The position numbers and the translations under genes were made by a program. A stretch of 64,000 bases of DNA from the NCBI RefSeq assembly GCF_014696435.1, contig NZ_JACJQG010000004.1:124001-188000 (forward strand), written 5' to 3'. The notes below the pieces were generated by a model. The model worked only from the letters and a program-made list of their open reading frames with translations, was not told the origin of the DNA and made no database searches. Shown one piece after another: positions 28,346 to 37,129 of the stretch; the stretch's first letter is position 1, and each line of letters begins with the position of its first letter. This DNA comes from Calothrix anomala FACHB-343 (GTDB taxonomy: Bacteria > Cyanobacteriota > Cyanobacteriia > Cyanobacteriales > Nostocaceae).

Positions 28346-28624
28346 CTATCTGCAAAAGGACTATTTTCATTCTTTACTGAACTTATCTAAAGTTCAAATG
28401 TGATTAAGTTAATGTTGGAAAATTTAACATTTTGGAATAGTCTTCAAATATCAAGCTAATAACATTACAAGTGTTAGCAAGCGATCGCAAAAGCGCAAAA
28501 CTATAACTTTATTTACAACTAAATTAATTATGTTGATTTTTTGATTTTTTCGCGCCAAATTGTGATATCAAAACCGTAGATTCAATTTGATAGACTGAAA
28601 GCATTGATTAGGCTAAGTTGATCT

Positions 28625-29257
28625 ATGACTGTTGCTATCAACCAAGCAATACAACAGAAGCCTCTCAGCTTTGAAGACTTTATCGCCAATTATGGTGACG
28701 AAAACCGCTATGAATTGATTGATGGAGAGGTATTTGACTTGGAACCAACAGGCTTGCATGAAGAAGTTGCAGCCTTGATTACTACCAAAATCTGCGTGCA
28801 AATCGACAGCGCAGACTTACCTTGGTTTGTCCTTCAGCGAGGACTCTTGCGCCCTGCTAACATTGGGATGACAGCATTTCGTCCAGATGTTGCATTTATC
28901 GATAGAAATGAACTTACCAAAGAACCGCTTTGGTACGATCAATCAATCCTAACGCTGGGAAGTTCGATTAAATTTGTTGCGGAAGTTGTGAGTAGCAACT
29001 GGCAAAATGATTATGCCCGTAAAGTTGAAGACTATGCAGTTTTAGGTATTCCCGAATATTGGATTGCTGACTACGCAGGTAATGGTGGTATTCGATATAT
29101 CGGTAAACCCAAACAACCTACCCTCTCTATCTGTACTCTCGTGAATGGGGAGTATGAAATTCAACAGTTTAGAGATAATCAAACTATCGTCTTGCTGACT
29201 TTCCCAGAATTAAAATTGACGGCTGAACAGGTTTTACAGGCTGGTAAAATTATTTAA
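28625..29257 (+). CDS. Uma2-family (DUF820) restriction-endonuclease-like protein
   Basis: A 210-aa PD-(D/E)XK-fold protein of the family greatly expanded in filamentous cyanobacteria. The pattern NRYELIDGEVFDLEPTG, then FRPDVAFID and FVAEVVSSNWQNDYARKVEDY supplies the D...E-x-V core; IPEYWIADY follows. The biological role of the family is not established, and copies are often carried as cargo near mobile DNA. It is a complete, stand-alone gene. Confidence 0.88.
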   Translation: MTVAINQAIQQKPLSFEDFIANYGDENRYELIDGEVFDLEPTGLHEEVAALITTKICVQIDSADLPWFVLQRGLLRPANIGMTAFRPDVAFIDRNELTKEPLWYDQSILTLGSSIKFVAEVVSSNWQNDYARKVEDYAVLGIPEYWIADYAGNGGIRYIGKPKQPTLSICTLVNGEYEIQQFRDNQTIVLLTFPELKLTAEQVLQAGKII

Positions 29258-29261
29258 GCTC

Positions 29262-29341
29262 ATACCAATTTGAACAAAGAAGACGACAGATTTTAGGGGC
29301 ATAGCATTATTGCCCACCTGTGTCAACTTAACGCGAAACCC
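29262..29341. repeat. partial copy of the ATACCAATT foldback family
   Basis: About 80 bp align with the left arm of the element at 43797-44096, sharing ATACCAATT, TAGGGGCA and GTGTCAACTTAACG.GAAACC. The right arm is missing, so this is a decayed half-element. Confidence 0.6.
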
Positions 29342-29520
29342 CCATTTCATCTAGCTCCCATGCTCTGCCTCAATTTATCAGCTTTCGAGGCAGCAGCCCA
29401 CGAATATGCATTCCCAGCCTCCGGCTGGAAACGAGATAATCAAATTTGAATCCTATATGACAAATTACTAAAGTATAAGATAGAACTTTTAGAGGTGAGA
29501 TTTTACTAGATGATATAGCA

Positions 29521-30054
29521 ATGCAAGAAAGAACCGATGTGATTGAGTGTACAGATACAAAAATTATTATTAATAATTCTTATTCTCTAATATTAACTAC
29601 TGTGCATACTATCTTATTTTGCTTTTTAATACTTTTTGGCATTTTTTTGGTTGCAACACCCCCTGCCAACCCTGACTCTTTTCAAGCATACTTAAGTTTA
29701 TCAGGCTTCTTGTTAACTACACTTAAAGGTAATCCAGCTATTTTATGTGTGAAGCTTGCTGGTTTGTTTTGTATTTTGCTGAGTACTTTTGCATTATCTG
29801 TAAAAAAGCCCAACCTGGTAACCTTTGTCCGTGAACAAGCCAAGATTATAATTAGCGGACGTAGTTGGTTTGGCGTTATCCCCTATCAACAAGTTATTCC
29901 ATTTAATCAAGTCGTTAGCAAGAATATTTCCAAAAATCACTCTGTTGTGATTTTACCATTAAAGTCTGGGAAAATGGTCTTTATTGGTAATATTGTTGAA
30001 TTAAAAGTGATTGATGCAATTATTGCTATAGTTCAATACAAATCCTCTGAATAG
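29521..30054 (+). CDS. two-helix membrane protein of unknown function
   Basis: A 177-aa protein with two membrane helices (about 26-45 and about 75-93) and a C-terminal cytosolic domain of beta strands (ITISGRS-like, YQQVIPFNQVVSKNISKNHS). The layout recalls small PH-like membrane proteins, but no family is recognised. Low GC compared with its neighbours. Confidence 0.6.
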   Translation: MQERTDVIECTDTKIIINNSYSLILTTVHTILFCFLILFGIFLVATPPANPDSFQAYLSLSGFLLTTLKGNPAILCVKLAGLFCILLSTFALSVKKPNLVTFVREQAKIIISGRSWFGVIPYQQVIPFNQVVSKNISKNHSVVILPLKSGKMVFIGNIVELKVIDAIIAIVQYKSSE

Positions 30055-30154
30055 TGCAGATCAGTATTGAGATATTATGAGGATAAAATCTTTAACTACA
30101 ACTTTTGCTTGATTGCTAACATATTTGCGATCGCTGTAATTATCCTGAACCTAA

Positions 30155-30631
30155 ATGCTTAATCAATTTCCAGGGCGAATGCTGCTCTCTCACAACTTTA
30201 ATGTTTCTCCTGATACCATACCCGCCCTCAGTCGCGAAGAATTTGTGGAGGTTTTTCAATCAGGTTTGAGTGCCCATGAAAACCTAAAATGTAGACTGGT
30301 GAATCATCCCCATTGGACTGTAGAAATTTTATTCCCCACCAATGAATTTTCGCCGCAGCAAGTAGGCGAACTCTGTGCCCAAGCCCTAGCCGAGAAGCGG
30401 AGATTACAGCAATTAAGTACAGGAAATAAACCAGAAATTTTAGTTTTAGGTGGTATCAAAACAACTCCACCTACTAGTGATTCTCCTGATGCGTTGCAAC
30501 CGGGCAACTGGGGTGTGGATGTAGTCGAAACTGCATCTGGCGAGGCATTTTTGCAGGCGATCGCCTGGGATGCTACCATTGCTCAAAAACCCGCAGATAG
30601 TATCTTCAAAGTTGAACTTAAGAAAGCTTAA
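30155..30631 (+). CDS. conserved hypothetical soluble protein
   Basis: A 158-aa protein with no signal or membrane segment. It alternates charged helix (VGELCAQALAEKRRLQQLS) with beta-rich segments (PEILVLGGIKTTPP; NWGVDVVETASGEAFLQAI). I do not recognise a family. Codon use and composition match surrounding genes. A stand-alone unit upstream of the ankyrin gene. Confidence 0.6.
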   Translation: MLNQFPGRMLLSHNFNVSPDTIPALSREEFVEVFQSGLSAHENLKCRLVNHPHWTVEILFPTNEFSPQQVGELCAQALAEKRRLQQLSTGNKPEILVLGGIKTTPPTSDSPDALQPGNWGVDVVETASGEAFLQAIAWDATIAQKPADSIFKVELKKA

Positions 30632-30908
30632 GCAAATAATTACTAGTACTTTTGCAAGTCATCTTTGCTGGGTGAATCATTTTTTTACTTCTCTTCTTTA
30701 CCTCTTTCTTAGCGCTCTTCGTGTCTTCGTGGTTCGTTTCTTTAGCCCTTAAAGTTGAGTTGTCAGAGTACTAGTTCGTAGTTCGTAATTAAAATCAAGA
30801 CTAGCAAGCATACCAATCCAAGACTAATGATGGTTCAAGAAGCTCACAATAAGTTGTAACGTTGTAACTACGAACTACGAATTACGAATTACGAATTATT
30901 AATTACCA

Positions 30909-31613
30909 ATGCCTTCTCTCAACGAAGATTTGATTCGCGCGATCGTTAAAGGTGATATTGCGACTGTAGAAAGCTTATTAGCCCAAGGTGCAGATGCTAA
31001 TACCACCGGAGGCGTGACAGCCTTGGGAGCCAGTAATACAGCATTAATGTGGGCAGCTAGTGAAGGTTATTTCGAGATTGTGGAATTACTGCTAGCTCAT
31101 AATATTGATATCAATGTCAAAAATCCCACAGGTTACACAGCCTTAATGTTTGCCGCAGAAGGCGATCGCCGCAATATTGTATCGTTGTTGCTAGATAGTG
31201 GTGCGACTATTGGCGATCGCAATTCCTATGGCGAGACTGTGCTGATGACAATGGCAAGACGCGGACAAACAGATATTGTGCAACGTCTAGTTAAAATGGG
31301 TGCTGAAATCAATGCCACCAATAACATCGGTGACACAGCCTTATACTTAGCAGCCGATAATGGGCATACATACACCGTCAAGGCATTAATTGAACTAGTA
31401 GCACAAGTAAATACAGAAAACCTCGGTGGTTGGACTCCCCTCATGATGGCAGCCGCCAGGGGCGATTTAGAAACTATGAAAATTTTGCTAGCACATGGCG
31501 CAGACTTTCGCCCCAAAAATCGCTGGGGTGCCACAGCCTTGAGTGAAGCCCGCAATTCCTTTCGTGCAGCGCAAGCAGCAGATTTATTAATCCAAGCAGG
31601 AGCGACAGAGTAG
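30909..31613 (+). CDS. ankyrin-repeat protein
   Basis: A 234-aa protein made almost wholly of about six 33-residue ankyrin repeats, each with the TALM-x-AA(x)G...IV-x-LLL...GA pattern (for example NTALMWAASEGYFEIVELLL and TPLMMAAARGDLETMKILLA). It has no enzymatic domain and presumably binds a protein partner. The bases just before the start are ACGAATT-type tandem repeats. Confidence 0.9.
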   Translation: MPSLNEDLIRAIVKGDIATVESLLAQGADANTTGGVTALGASNTALMWAASEGYFEIVELLLAHNIDINVKNPTGYTALMFAAEGDRRNIVSLLLDSGATIGDRNSYGETVLMTMARRGQTDIVQRLVKMGAEINATNNIGDTALYLAADNGHTYTVKALIELVAQVNTENLGGWTPLMMAAARGDLETMKILLAHGADFRPKNRWGATALSEARNSFRAAQAADLLIQAGATE

Positions 31614-31622
31614 GACAATTGT

Positions 31623-31644
31623 AGAGACGCGATTCATCGCGTCT
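31623..31644. repeat. short palindromic repeat, copy 2
   Basis: Same GACGCGATTCATCGCGTC core as at 19411-19433; followed by GCCCAAT heptamers to about 31695. Confidence 0.7.
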
Positions 31645-31706
31645 TTGATCAATGCCCAATGCCCAATGCCCAATGCCCCATGCCCCATGCCCAATAAATA
31701 ATCATT

Positions 31707-31724
31707 TGTGCAAACCGAGTGCAA
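31707..31724 (-). promoter_or_regulatory. reversed L-box-like element upstream of cpeC
   Basis: The plus strand reads TGTGCAA-ACCG-AGTGCAA; the minus strand is TTGCACT-CGGT-TTGCACA, thirteen of fourteen consensus bases of the Fremyella L box. It is opposite in orientation to cpeC, as reported for the cpeC promoter where RcaC binding represses in red light. It lies 258 bp before the cpeC start. Confidence 0.7.
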
Positions 31725-31737
31725 AAGTCTCTCATTT

Positions 31738-31761
31738 CATCAAGATTTACAAATCTTGATG
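31738..31761 (+). promoter_or_regulatory. perfect 11-bp inverted repeat in the cpeC leader region
   Basis: CATCAAGATTT and its exact complement are separated by two bases (AC). It lies 13 bp after the L-box-like element and could be an operator or, if transcribed, a leader stem-loop. In Fremyella a leader inverted repeat in cpeC is needed for the second (Cgi) green-light pathway. Confidence 0.6.
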
Positions 31762-31981
31762 CACATCTTTACTCGGTCGTAAGAAAATGATCATAACAAA
31801 GCGTATAAAACGCTAAGAAGCTTAATCGCCCAGGACATTACAACTTTCATGTTTATGGAAGCTGGAAATTTTGCTTGCAACAAATCAATCCCACGATTTG
31901 ATTTACCTAGACGATTAATCTGAATTTAATTTACAAATTGAAACATTTTTCTTAAACTTTCGTTAACAGGAGAAACAGTTA

Positions 31982-32842
31982 ATGCCATTTGGACCAGCTT
32001 CACGCTTGGGAGTTAGCCTCTTCGATGAAACCCCTCCCGTTGAGTGGGTACCAGGCCGCTCCCAAGAAGAAGCCGAAACATTCATTAAGGCAGTCTATCG
32101 GCAAGTATTGGGCAATGCCTATGTAATGGAAAGCGAGCGTCTCGTTGTGCCCGAATCGCAATTTAAGTTGGGTGAATTGAGCGTCCGCGAGTTTGTCAGA
32201 GCCGTGGCTAAATCCGAACTTTATCGTTCTCGCTTTTTCACCAGTTGTGCGCGCTACCGGGCGATTGAACTCAATTTTCGCCATTTATTAGGTCGGCCAC
32301 CACTGGATTTAGAAGAAATGCGCGCCCACAGCACAATTCTAGATACTCAAGGGTTTGAAGCGGAGATTGATTCTTACCTCGACAGCGATGAGTATCAGTC
32401 CACCTTTGGGGAAAACATTGTTCCCTATATCCGAGGCTATAAGACAGAAGCTTGTACCAGCATGGTGCAATTTACCCATACCTTCCAACTGGTGCGGGGT
32501 GCTTCTAGCAGCAGCTTGAAGGGTGACTTGTCTGGTAAGGCTCCCAAGTTGAATGCCCTAGTGATTCAAGGTATTCCCACACCAGTAGTCTCACCTGCTA
32601 GTAAGGGTGCAGTGTTCTCTAGTCGTCCCACTGGTTCCGTTACTCGTCTGGGAGTCGATGGCAGTGCAGGTGGTAAAGTTTATCGCGTTGAAGTCACAGG
32701 TTATCGCGCCAAAACCTTCAACAGTATTTCCAAGTTCCGCCGTTCCAACCAAGTCTTTTTGGTGCCCTACGATAAGCTCTCCCAAGAATATCAACGGATT
32801 CACCAACAAGGCGGCGTAATTGCCAGCATCACTCCTGTCTAA
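31982..32842 (+). CDS. cpeC: phycoerythrin-associated rod linker CpeC
   Basis: Rod linker that joins phycoerythrin hexamers in the phycobilisome. A PBS-linker domain occupies about 25-175 (the core is VREFVRAVAKSELYRSRFF and IELNFRHLLGRPP), and a CpcD-like domain about 225-285 (VYRVEVTGYRAKTF...QVFLVPYDKLSQEYQ). Length 286 aa and the opening MPFGPASRLGVSLFDETPP match CpeC of Fremyella as I recall it, distinguishing it from CpcC. An AGGAGA site precedes the ATG. First gene of a cpeC-cpeD-cpeS-cpeT-cpeR series, with L-box-like control upstream. Confidence 0.88.
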   Translation: MPFGPASRLGVSLFDETPPVEWVPGRSQEEAETFIKAVYRQVLGNAYVMESERLVVPESQFKLGELSVREFVRAVAKSELYRSRFFTSCARYRAIELNFRHLLGRPPLDLEEMRAHSTILDTQGFEAEIDSYLDSDEYQSTFGENIVPYIRGYKTEACTSMVQFTHTFQLVRGASSSSLKGDLSGKAPKLNALVIQGIPTPVVSPASKGAVFSSRPTGSVTRLGVDGSAGGKVYRVEVTGYRAKTFNSISKFRRSNQVFLVPYDKLSQEYQRIHQQGGVIASITPV

Positions 32843-32882
32843 ACCAGCTGACAACTTAGCAAAATAGAGGAGATAGATTTCA

Positions 32883-33632
32883 ATGACATCCCAGACAATT
32901 CTTGAACTTTGGCCGAATAGCAGCTTAGAGGAAGTTCAAACTATCATCCGTGCAGTTTACAAACAAGTTTTAGGCAACCCTCATGTCATGGAGAGTGAGC
33001 GGTTGGTGACAGCAGAATCACAATTGTGCGATCGCTCTATCTCTGTACGGGAATTTGTTCGCGCCGTTGCGAAGTCTGATTTTTATCGCAATCGCTACTT
33101 CTCGTCCTGCGCTCCCTATCGGTTTGTGGAACTGAACTTCTTACATTTGTTAGGACGCGCACCCCAAGATCAACGGGAAGTTTCCGAGCATATTGTTCGG
33201 ACTGTAGCCGAAGGCTACGATGGGGAAATTGATTCCTACATCGATAGTAATGAATACGAAACAGCCTTTGGCGAAAACATCGTACCCTACTATCGCGGTA
33301 AGAATAGCGCTGCTAACTCCAAGCAAGTAGGCTACAACCGGATATTTGCCCTCGATCGCGGCCCTGCTCAAATTGACAGCGCGGTTAAATCTGCTCAATT
33401 GGTGTATGCTGTAGCCACCAACAGCGCCAATGCGATTCAACCCTCTTCATCAACTGTGATTGGTTCTGGCACAGAAAAACGGTTCAAAATTTTGGTCAAG
33501 GGTAGCAAATTTGATAGCCCCCGCCGCATTAGTACTACAGAGTACATTGTTCCAGCTAGTAAGATGACTCCACAAATTCAACGGATTAATCGGACTTCTG
33601 GCAAAATCATCAGCATTACTGAAATTGTTTAA
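32883..33632 (+). CDS. cpeD: phycoerythrin-associated rod linker CpeD
   Basis: A second PBS linker, 249 aa (about 28 kDa), matching the 27.9-kDa phycoerythrin linker of Fremyella in size and in its start (MTSQTILELWPNSSLEEVQT). PBS-linker domain at about 15-165 (VREFVRAVAKSDFYRNRYF; VELNFLHLLGRAPQD) and CpcD domain at about 195-245. It follows cpeC by 40 bp with a GAGGAG ribosome site, so the two are cotranslated from one mRNA. CpeE is the alternative name to exclude; no third linker is present. Confidence 0.82.
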   Translation: MTSQTILELWPNSSLEEVQTIIRAVYKQVLGNPHVMESERLVTAESQLCDRSISVREFVRAVAKSDFYRNRYFSSCAPYRFVELNFLHLLGRAPQDQREVSEHIVRTVAEGYDGEIDSYIDSNEYETAFGENIVPYYRGKNSAANSKQVGYNRIFALDRGPAQIDSAVKSAQLVYAVATNSANAIQPSSSTVIGSGTEKRFKILVKGSKFDSPRRISTTEYIVPASKMTPQIQRINRTSGKIISITEIV

Positions 33633-33667
33633 GCTCATCCTGCCCCTTCTAGGGGCAGGATGAGCTT
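33631..33667 (+). terminator. strong hairpin at the end of cpeD
   Basis: A perfect 17-bp stem with a TCT loop begins inside the cpeD stop codon (arm AAGCTCATCCTGCCCCT). No T-run follows, so it could be an mRNA-stabilising or attenuating structure that separates cpeCD from cpeSTR rather than a full terminator. A second hairpin (GGGTGGGC-AAT-GCCCACCC) lies at 33796-33814. Confidence 0.65.
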
Positions 33668-33891
33668 CAGTAGTCAGTAGTCAGTTGTTTTCTTTACCAC
33701 TGACCACTGACCAATGACCAATGACGCGGCGGGGAGAGCAACCTCGCTACCCCTTGAAGGGGCAGGCTTCCCGCTGCCTTTGGTAATGTTTAACCGGGTG
33801 GGCAATGCCCACCCTCAATAATTAAGCTTTTTAATCAAAAATTGTGCCAAAAATCACTGAAAAATCTCCCATTGCAAACACCAAAGAGTTG

Positions 33892-34422
33892 ATGAATATT
33901 ACAGAGTTTGTGGCAAATTCTCTAGGGCGTTGGCGATCGCAACGCAGCGCCCATCATTTAGCATTCAGCCACTTTGAAGCCGTACAGTCCGAGATAGATA
34001 TTATCGCTCTCCCAGAAGACGATCCAGCAGTGATTGACTTATGTAAAAGCTATAACATCGATCCGCAGACGGCAGTTTCCCCATTTCGCATGAGTTGGGA
34101 AGGGCAATCAGACTGGGATGACAATGAAATCAAAGGTAGCTGTATTCTCGTTCCCATTCCCGATCCTACCGATCCCCAACGCGGTAAACTCCTGCGCGAT
34201 CAAGGCTATGCAGAAACCATCGCGGCTGCTGGCGACTATTACTTAACAGAAGACGGCACATTTGTCCTGACTACCGCCTACGATCGCGCCGCCGCCGAAG
34301 AAAAAATTTGGTTTGTTAACCCCAATGTACGTTGTCGGGTTTCCCTAATTAAAACCAGCGCTGGTTCGGGAGTTGTCACAGCTTCCTTTTCTTCAGAAAT
34401 CCGCCAGGGTGTTCAAAGTTAA
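33892..34422 (+). CDS. cpeS: phycobiliprotein lyase, CpcS/CpeS family
   Basis: Lipocalin-fold lyase that attaches a bilin to a phycoerythrin cysteine. The start MNITEFVANSLGRWRSQRSA is the usual CpeS opening (E/F...G-x-W-x-S-Q-R), followed by the family's beta-barrel with WFVNPNVRCRVSLI near the end. I prefer ATG 33892, preceded by AAAGAG, to the in-frame GTG at 33844, which would add 16 residues unlike the family. Between cpeD and cpeT, where it sits in Fremyella's cpeCDESTR operon. Confidence 0.88.
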   Translation: MNITEFVANSLGRWRSQRSAHHLAFSHFEAVQSEIDIIALPEDDPAVIDLCKSYNIDPQTAVSPFRMSWEGQSDWDDNEIKGSCILVPIPDPTDPQRGKLLRDQGYAETIAAAGDYYLTEDGTFVLTTAYDRAAAEEKIWFVNPNVRCRVSLIKTSAGSGVVTASFSSEIRQGVQS

Positions 34423-34672
34423 GTTAGCCATCCACCATAAAATCTCACACCAAAGCATGAAAATCTCTCTTAAGAGTCAACAGTCAACAGTCAACAATCA
34501 ACGATAGATCCAAAAATACAGCACTAGTCATTTCTAGTCATATAGATACAACATCAAAACGTGCAGTTTCAATACATACTGATCGCGTTAGCTTTGCTAT
34601 GTCATTTTTCACAAATTAAGGTCATCATTTGAAATTTTCATTCTCCTATTGTTTATTTATCCTCATTTAGTT

Positions 34673-35296
34673 ATGACCTCTTCAATACCACATATTTGCG
34701 AAACTGTATCTAATGATTTAATTACCTTAGCTCGTTGGATGGCAGGTGATTTCAGCAATTATAAACAAGCATACGAAAACCCTAAAGATTACGCCCATAT
34801 TCATGTTTTCTTTCGCCCTTTAGCCTTTGAATTCTTCTCAGGAATTGGGCTTTATTCCGAACAAGTTTATGACTATGATTTGTGGCGACCTTATCGACAG
34901 GGGGTACATCGTTTAGTCGATCAAGGCGACCAAATTTATATCGAAAATTACAGTTTAAAAAACCCTCTTTTATATGCTGGTGCAGCCCGCGAATTAAGCA
35001 TTCTCAAAACTATCACCCCAGATTGTATAGAACGCCGATATCACTGCTCAATGATTTTCCAACGCGAGGGAGATAGATTTATTGGCGGTGTGGAACCGGG
35101 AAACTTATGCTTAATCGAAAAAAATGGCTGTCAGACTTATCTCCACAGTTACGTTGAAATCACGCAAACCACTTGGGTAAGCCTTGATAGAGGGCTGGAT
35201 GTAAATACACACGAGCAGGTTTGGGGGTCTACCTTTGGGCCTTTGCGGTTTGAAAAAAAGGAGAGTTTCGCTGATGAAATTCCAAACATCCTATGA
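34673..35296 (+). CDS. cpeT: chromophore lyase, CpcT/CpeT family
   Basis: A 207-aa CpcT/CpeT protein. In this family the lyase attaches a bilin to Cys-beta155/165 or acts as a chaperone during phycoerythrin assembly. Family segments are visible: LARWMAGDFSNYKQA at the start, HIHVFFRPL, SEQVYDYDLWRPYRQGVHRL, and the Cys/Gly region FIGGVEPGNLCLIEKNGCQTYL. An upstream in-frame TTG at 34649 is possible, but ATG 34673 fits the family. The 3' end overlaps cpeR by 23 bp. Confidence 0.9.
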   Translation: MTSSIPHICETVSNDLITLARWMAGDFSNYKQAYENPKDYAHIHVFFRPLAFEFFSGIGLYSEQVYDYDLWRPYRQGVHRLVDQGDQIYIENYSLKNPLLYAGAARELSILKTITPDCIERRYHCSMIFQREGDRFIGGVEPGNLCLIEKNGCQTYLHSYVEITQTTWVSLDRGLDVNTHEQVWGSTFGPLRFEKKESFADEIPNIL

Positions 35297-35636
35297 AACT
35301 TCTCTAGCCAATCTGGGCATTAAGCCGAATATGCTACCCCCAGAAGCACAGAAAAAAATGCAATGCTGGATTCGCAGCAGACATTTAATTTGTTCTGGCA
35401 ACTTCTTTGTTTTTGAAACTGTAGATTACAGTGCGATTGAGCGTTTTTCTCAATGTGTGGGTGCCTTAGGAGGTACTGTGATTTCTGTCGATCCAATTGA
35501 CAAAATTTGGATGGGCGCTCATCGTCAAGTAATTCTTTATCGGGCAAGAGCTAGTTTGCATACACCTTGCCACAATTTGAAACAATATTGGCTGAAATAT
35601 GGAGGTTTTCGCACCCGATTTGATGAGCAAGTTTAA
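35274..35636 (+). CDS. cpeR: phycoerythrin operon activator CpeR
   Basis: A 120-aa protein starting MKFQTSYETSLANLGIKPNM, in the position of cpeR in Fremyella (last gene of cpeCDESTR). There CpeR is required for green-light expression of cpeBA and pebAB. It has no recognisable DNA-binding motif. The ATG at 35274 has a strong AAGGAG site 10 bp upstream, inside cpeT, whose end it overlaps by 23 bp, which implies translational coupling. Upstream in-frame start 35235 is rejected. Confidence 0.82.
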   Translation: MKFQTSYETSLANLGIKPNMLPPEAQKKMQCWIRSRHLICSGNFFVFETVDYSAIERFSQCVGALGGTVISVDPIDKIWMGAHRQVILYRARASLHTPCHNLKQYWLKYGGFRTRFDEQV

Positions 35637-35686
35637 TTGATTTGCTAGATATCAAATCAGATGAAGTCTACTAAGGTGTTGCATAA

Positions 35687-35923
35687 TTGACACTCCCCCG
35701 CTAATGGGAGCATCCCAATTTTGACGCAATACCCTTCTAGGGTATTGCTATACCAACAAAGCCTGCCTTCGCAGGCTATCAAACTTTGAGCCTGCGAAGG
35801 CAGGCTTCGTATTTCTAGCCCCACCCTTATAGGGTGAGGGCGTTTTTGCACATTTGGGATGCTCCCCCTGCTAATTGCTTTCCTTTGGAACGCTCCGCAA
35901 ACGCAATTTAGGGGGAGATTCTT
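35687..35923 (-). mobile_element. IS200/IS605-type right-end relic split by a MITE
   Basis: Read on the minus strand, the two parts join to give AAGAATCTCCCCCTAAATTG ... AGCGGGGGAGTGTCAA, the hairpin-plus-TCAA end seen after the tnpB gene at 39300-39332. The 161-bp MITE interrupts it. No transposase remains. Confidence 0.6.
35706..35866. mobile_element. 161-bp MITE, copy 2 of 3
   Basis: Same terminal repeats and internal hairpins as at 6918-7078. The flanks CCCGCTAAT (35697-35705) and CCTGCTAAT (35867-35875) form a 9-bp target duplication with one mismatch. Inserted within an IS605-type right end. Confidence 0.88.
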
Positions 35924-36208
35924 GCTTCTCAGAAACACGCACTGCCTCTTTTTGGCACAGTTTTCGCGAAATGTGGGTAGTAATAATTAGCTTTGTGAGA
36001 GAGGTGAGGATGCAAAGTATGAGACCCATACGCCGAAAATTTCATCGCAGATATGGGTTCATTTTATGGAAAAGATGGGTAATTGCAAATGTAGTTGCAG
36101 AGATTTTCAATTGATTAATCATACAGTTAGGGGCACAATATTTTGTGCCCCTGGGATATCTGTGTATAATTTTATCGCGCTTCCCTAAATAGGTGAAAAA
36201 CCGAGTAA
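35924..36208. other. intergenic, no gene seen
   Basis: Follows the mobile-element debris. A small hairpin around GGGGCAC...GTGCCCC (about 36130-36152) lies downstream of the FKBP gene and may end its transcript. Confidence 0.4.
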
Positions 36209-36730
36209 TTATTGAATACCTAGCAATTCCACTTCAAATACTAGGGTAGCATTAGGCGGAATTACACCACCAGCACCACGAGCGCCATAACCTAAATCTG
36301 GGGGGATAATTAACTTACGGCTACCACCAACTTTCATGGTGCTAAGTCCTTCATCCCAACCTTTGATGACTCGTCCAAGACCGAGCGGAAAGCTGAAAGG
36401 TTGACCGCGATCGCGCGAACTGTCAAACTTTGTACCATCAGTTAAAGTTCCGGTATAGTGAACTACAACCGTTTGTCCCTTTTTTGGAGTCTCCCCGGTT
36501 CCTTCTTTTAGTTCAACATATTGCAGCCCAGAATCGGTAGTCACGGTATTGGCGTCAGACATAATATTGCTCGCAATCAAATTATTGTTTTCAGTAATAG
36601 TAGTGGGTGCTGGTGCAGTGTCAGTGAGATTAGCCGCAATAGCAGAGTCCTGTTTACTACCAATTTGCGCTAATACTAACACCACAACACATACCAGCAT
36701 TAACCCAACGCTGAGTAAAATCGCTTTCAA
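36209..36730 (-). CDS. FKBP-type peptidyl-prolyl cis-trans isomerase
   Basis: A 173-aa exported foldase. An N-terminal hydrophobic anchor or signal ([20 protein letters not shown]) and a Thr/Asn-rich linker precede an FKBP domain at about 68-173. Active-site residues are clear: [36 protein letters not shown], then [20 protein letters not shown]. It starts at TTG, preceded by a strong GGGAGG site. It probably acts in the periplasm or thylakoid lumen. Confidence 0.92.
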   Translation of the reverse strand: MKAILLSVGLMLVCVVVLVLAQIGSKQDSAIAANLTDTAPAPTTITENNNLIASNIMSDANTVTTDSGLQYVELKEGTGETPKKGQTVVVHYTGTLTDGTKFDSSRDRGQPFSFPLGLGRVIKGWDEGLSTMKVGGSRKLIIPPDLGYGARGAGGVIPPNATLVFEVELLGIQ

Positions 36731-36805
36731 AATTAAGCCTCCCTATATGGCTAATGTGTCTCAGTTTGACTAACAGGACACAATTAGTAAATCACAAAGG
36801 ATGTC

Positions 36806-37129
36806 TTAACGCCAAAGCTTATTTTCTAAATCCCGTACTTGCCGTTCTAAACGATCGATTCTACCGCGTAATTCATCTACTTCTGATTGTCGCGCTACGC
36901 CTAAATCTTGCATCATGTTCCGCATTTGTCGTTGCATTTGCGCTTCCCAAGTTCCCTGTTCCGATCGCAACTGCTGTGCAATATCATCCATTACAGCTTT
37001 GGCTTGTTCAGGATTGAGCTTACCATCTTTAACCAGTTCGTCGCCCACTTGTCGCAGTTTATCTGCTACTAAAGATGTTGTACCAATACCAAGCATTAAT
37101 AACTGCTGCATCCAATTGTTATTATCCAT
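36806..37129 (-). CDS. phasin-like coiled-coil protein
   Basis: A 107-aa protein, helical throughout, ending in a leucine-zipper-like coiled coil (SEVDELRGRIDRLERQVRDL). The layout (short hydrophobic start QQLLMLGIGTTSLVADKL, then a K/E-rich helix and a C-terminal coiled coil) resembles PhaF/phasin-like or UbiK-like small proteins found in most cyanobacteria. Function not known. Confidence 0.65.
   Translation of the reverse strand: MDNNNWMQQLLMLGIGTTSLVADKLRQVGDELVKDGKLNPEQAKAVMDDIAQQLRSEQGTWEAQMQRQMRNMMQDLGVARQSEVDELRGRIDRLERQVRDLENKLWR

Noticed and set aside
35875-36114. 79-aa plus-strand frame after cpeR
   Set aside because: It begins inside the IS605-type right-end relic and has no family or ribosome site.
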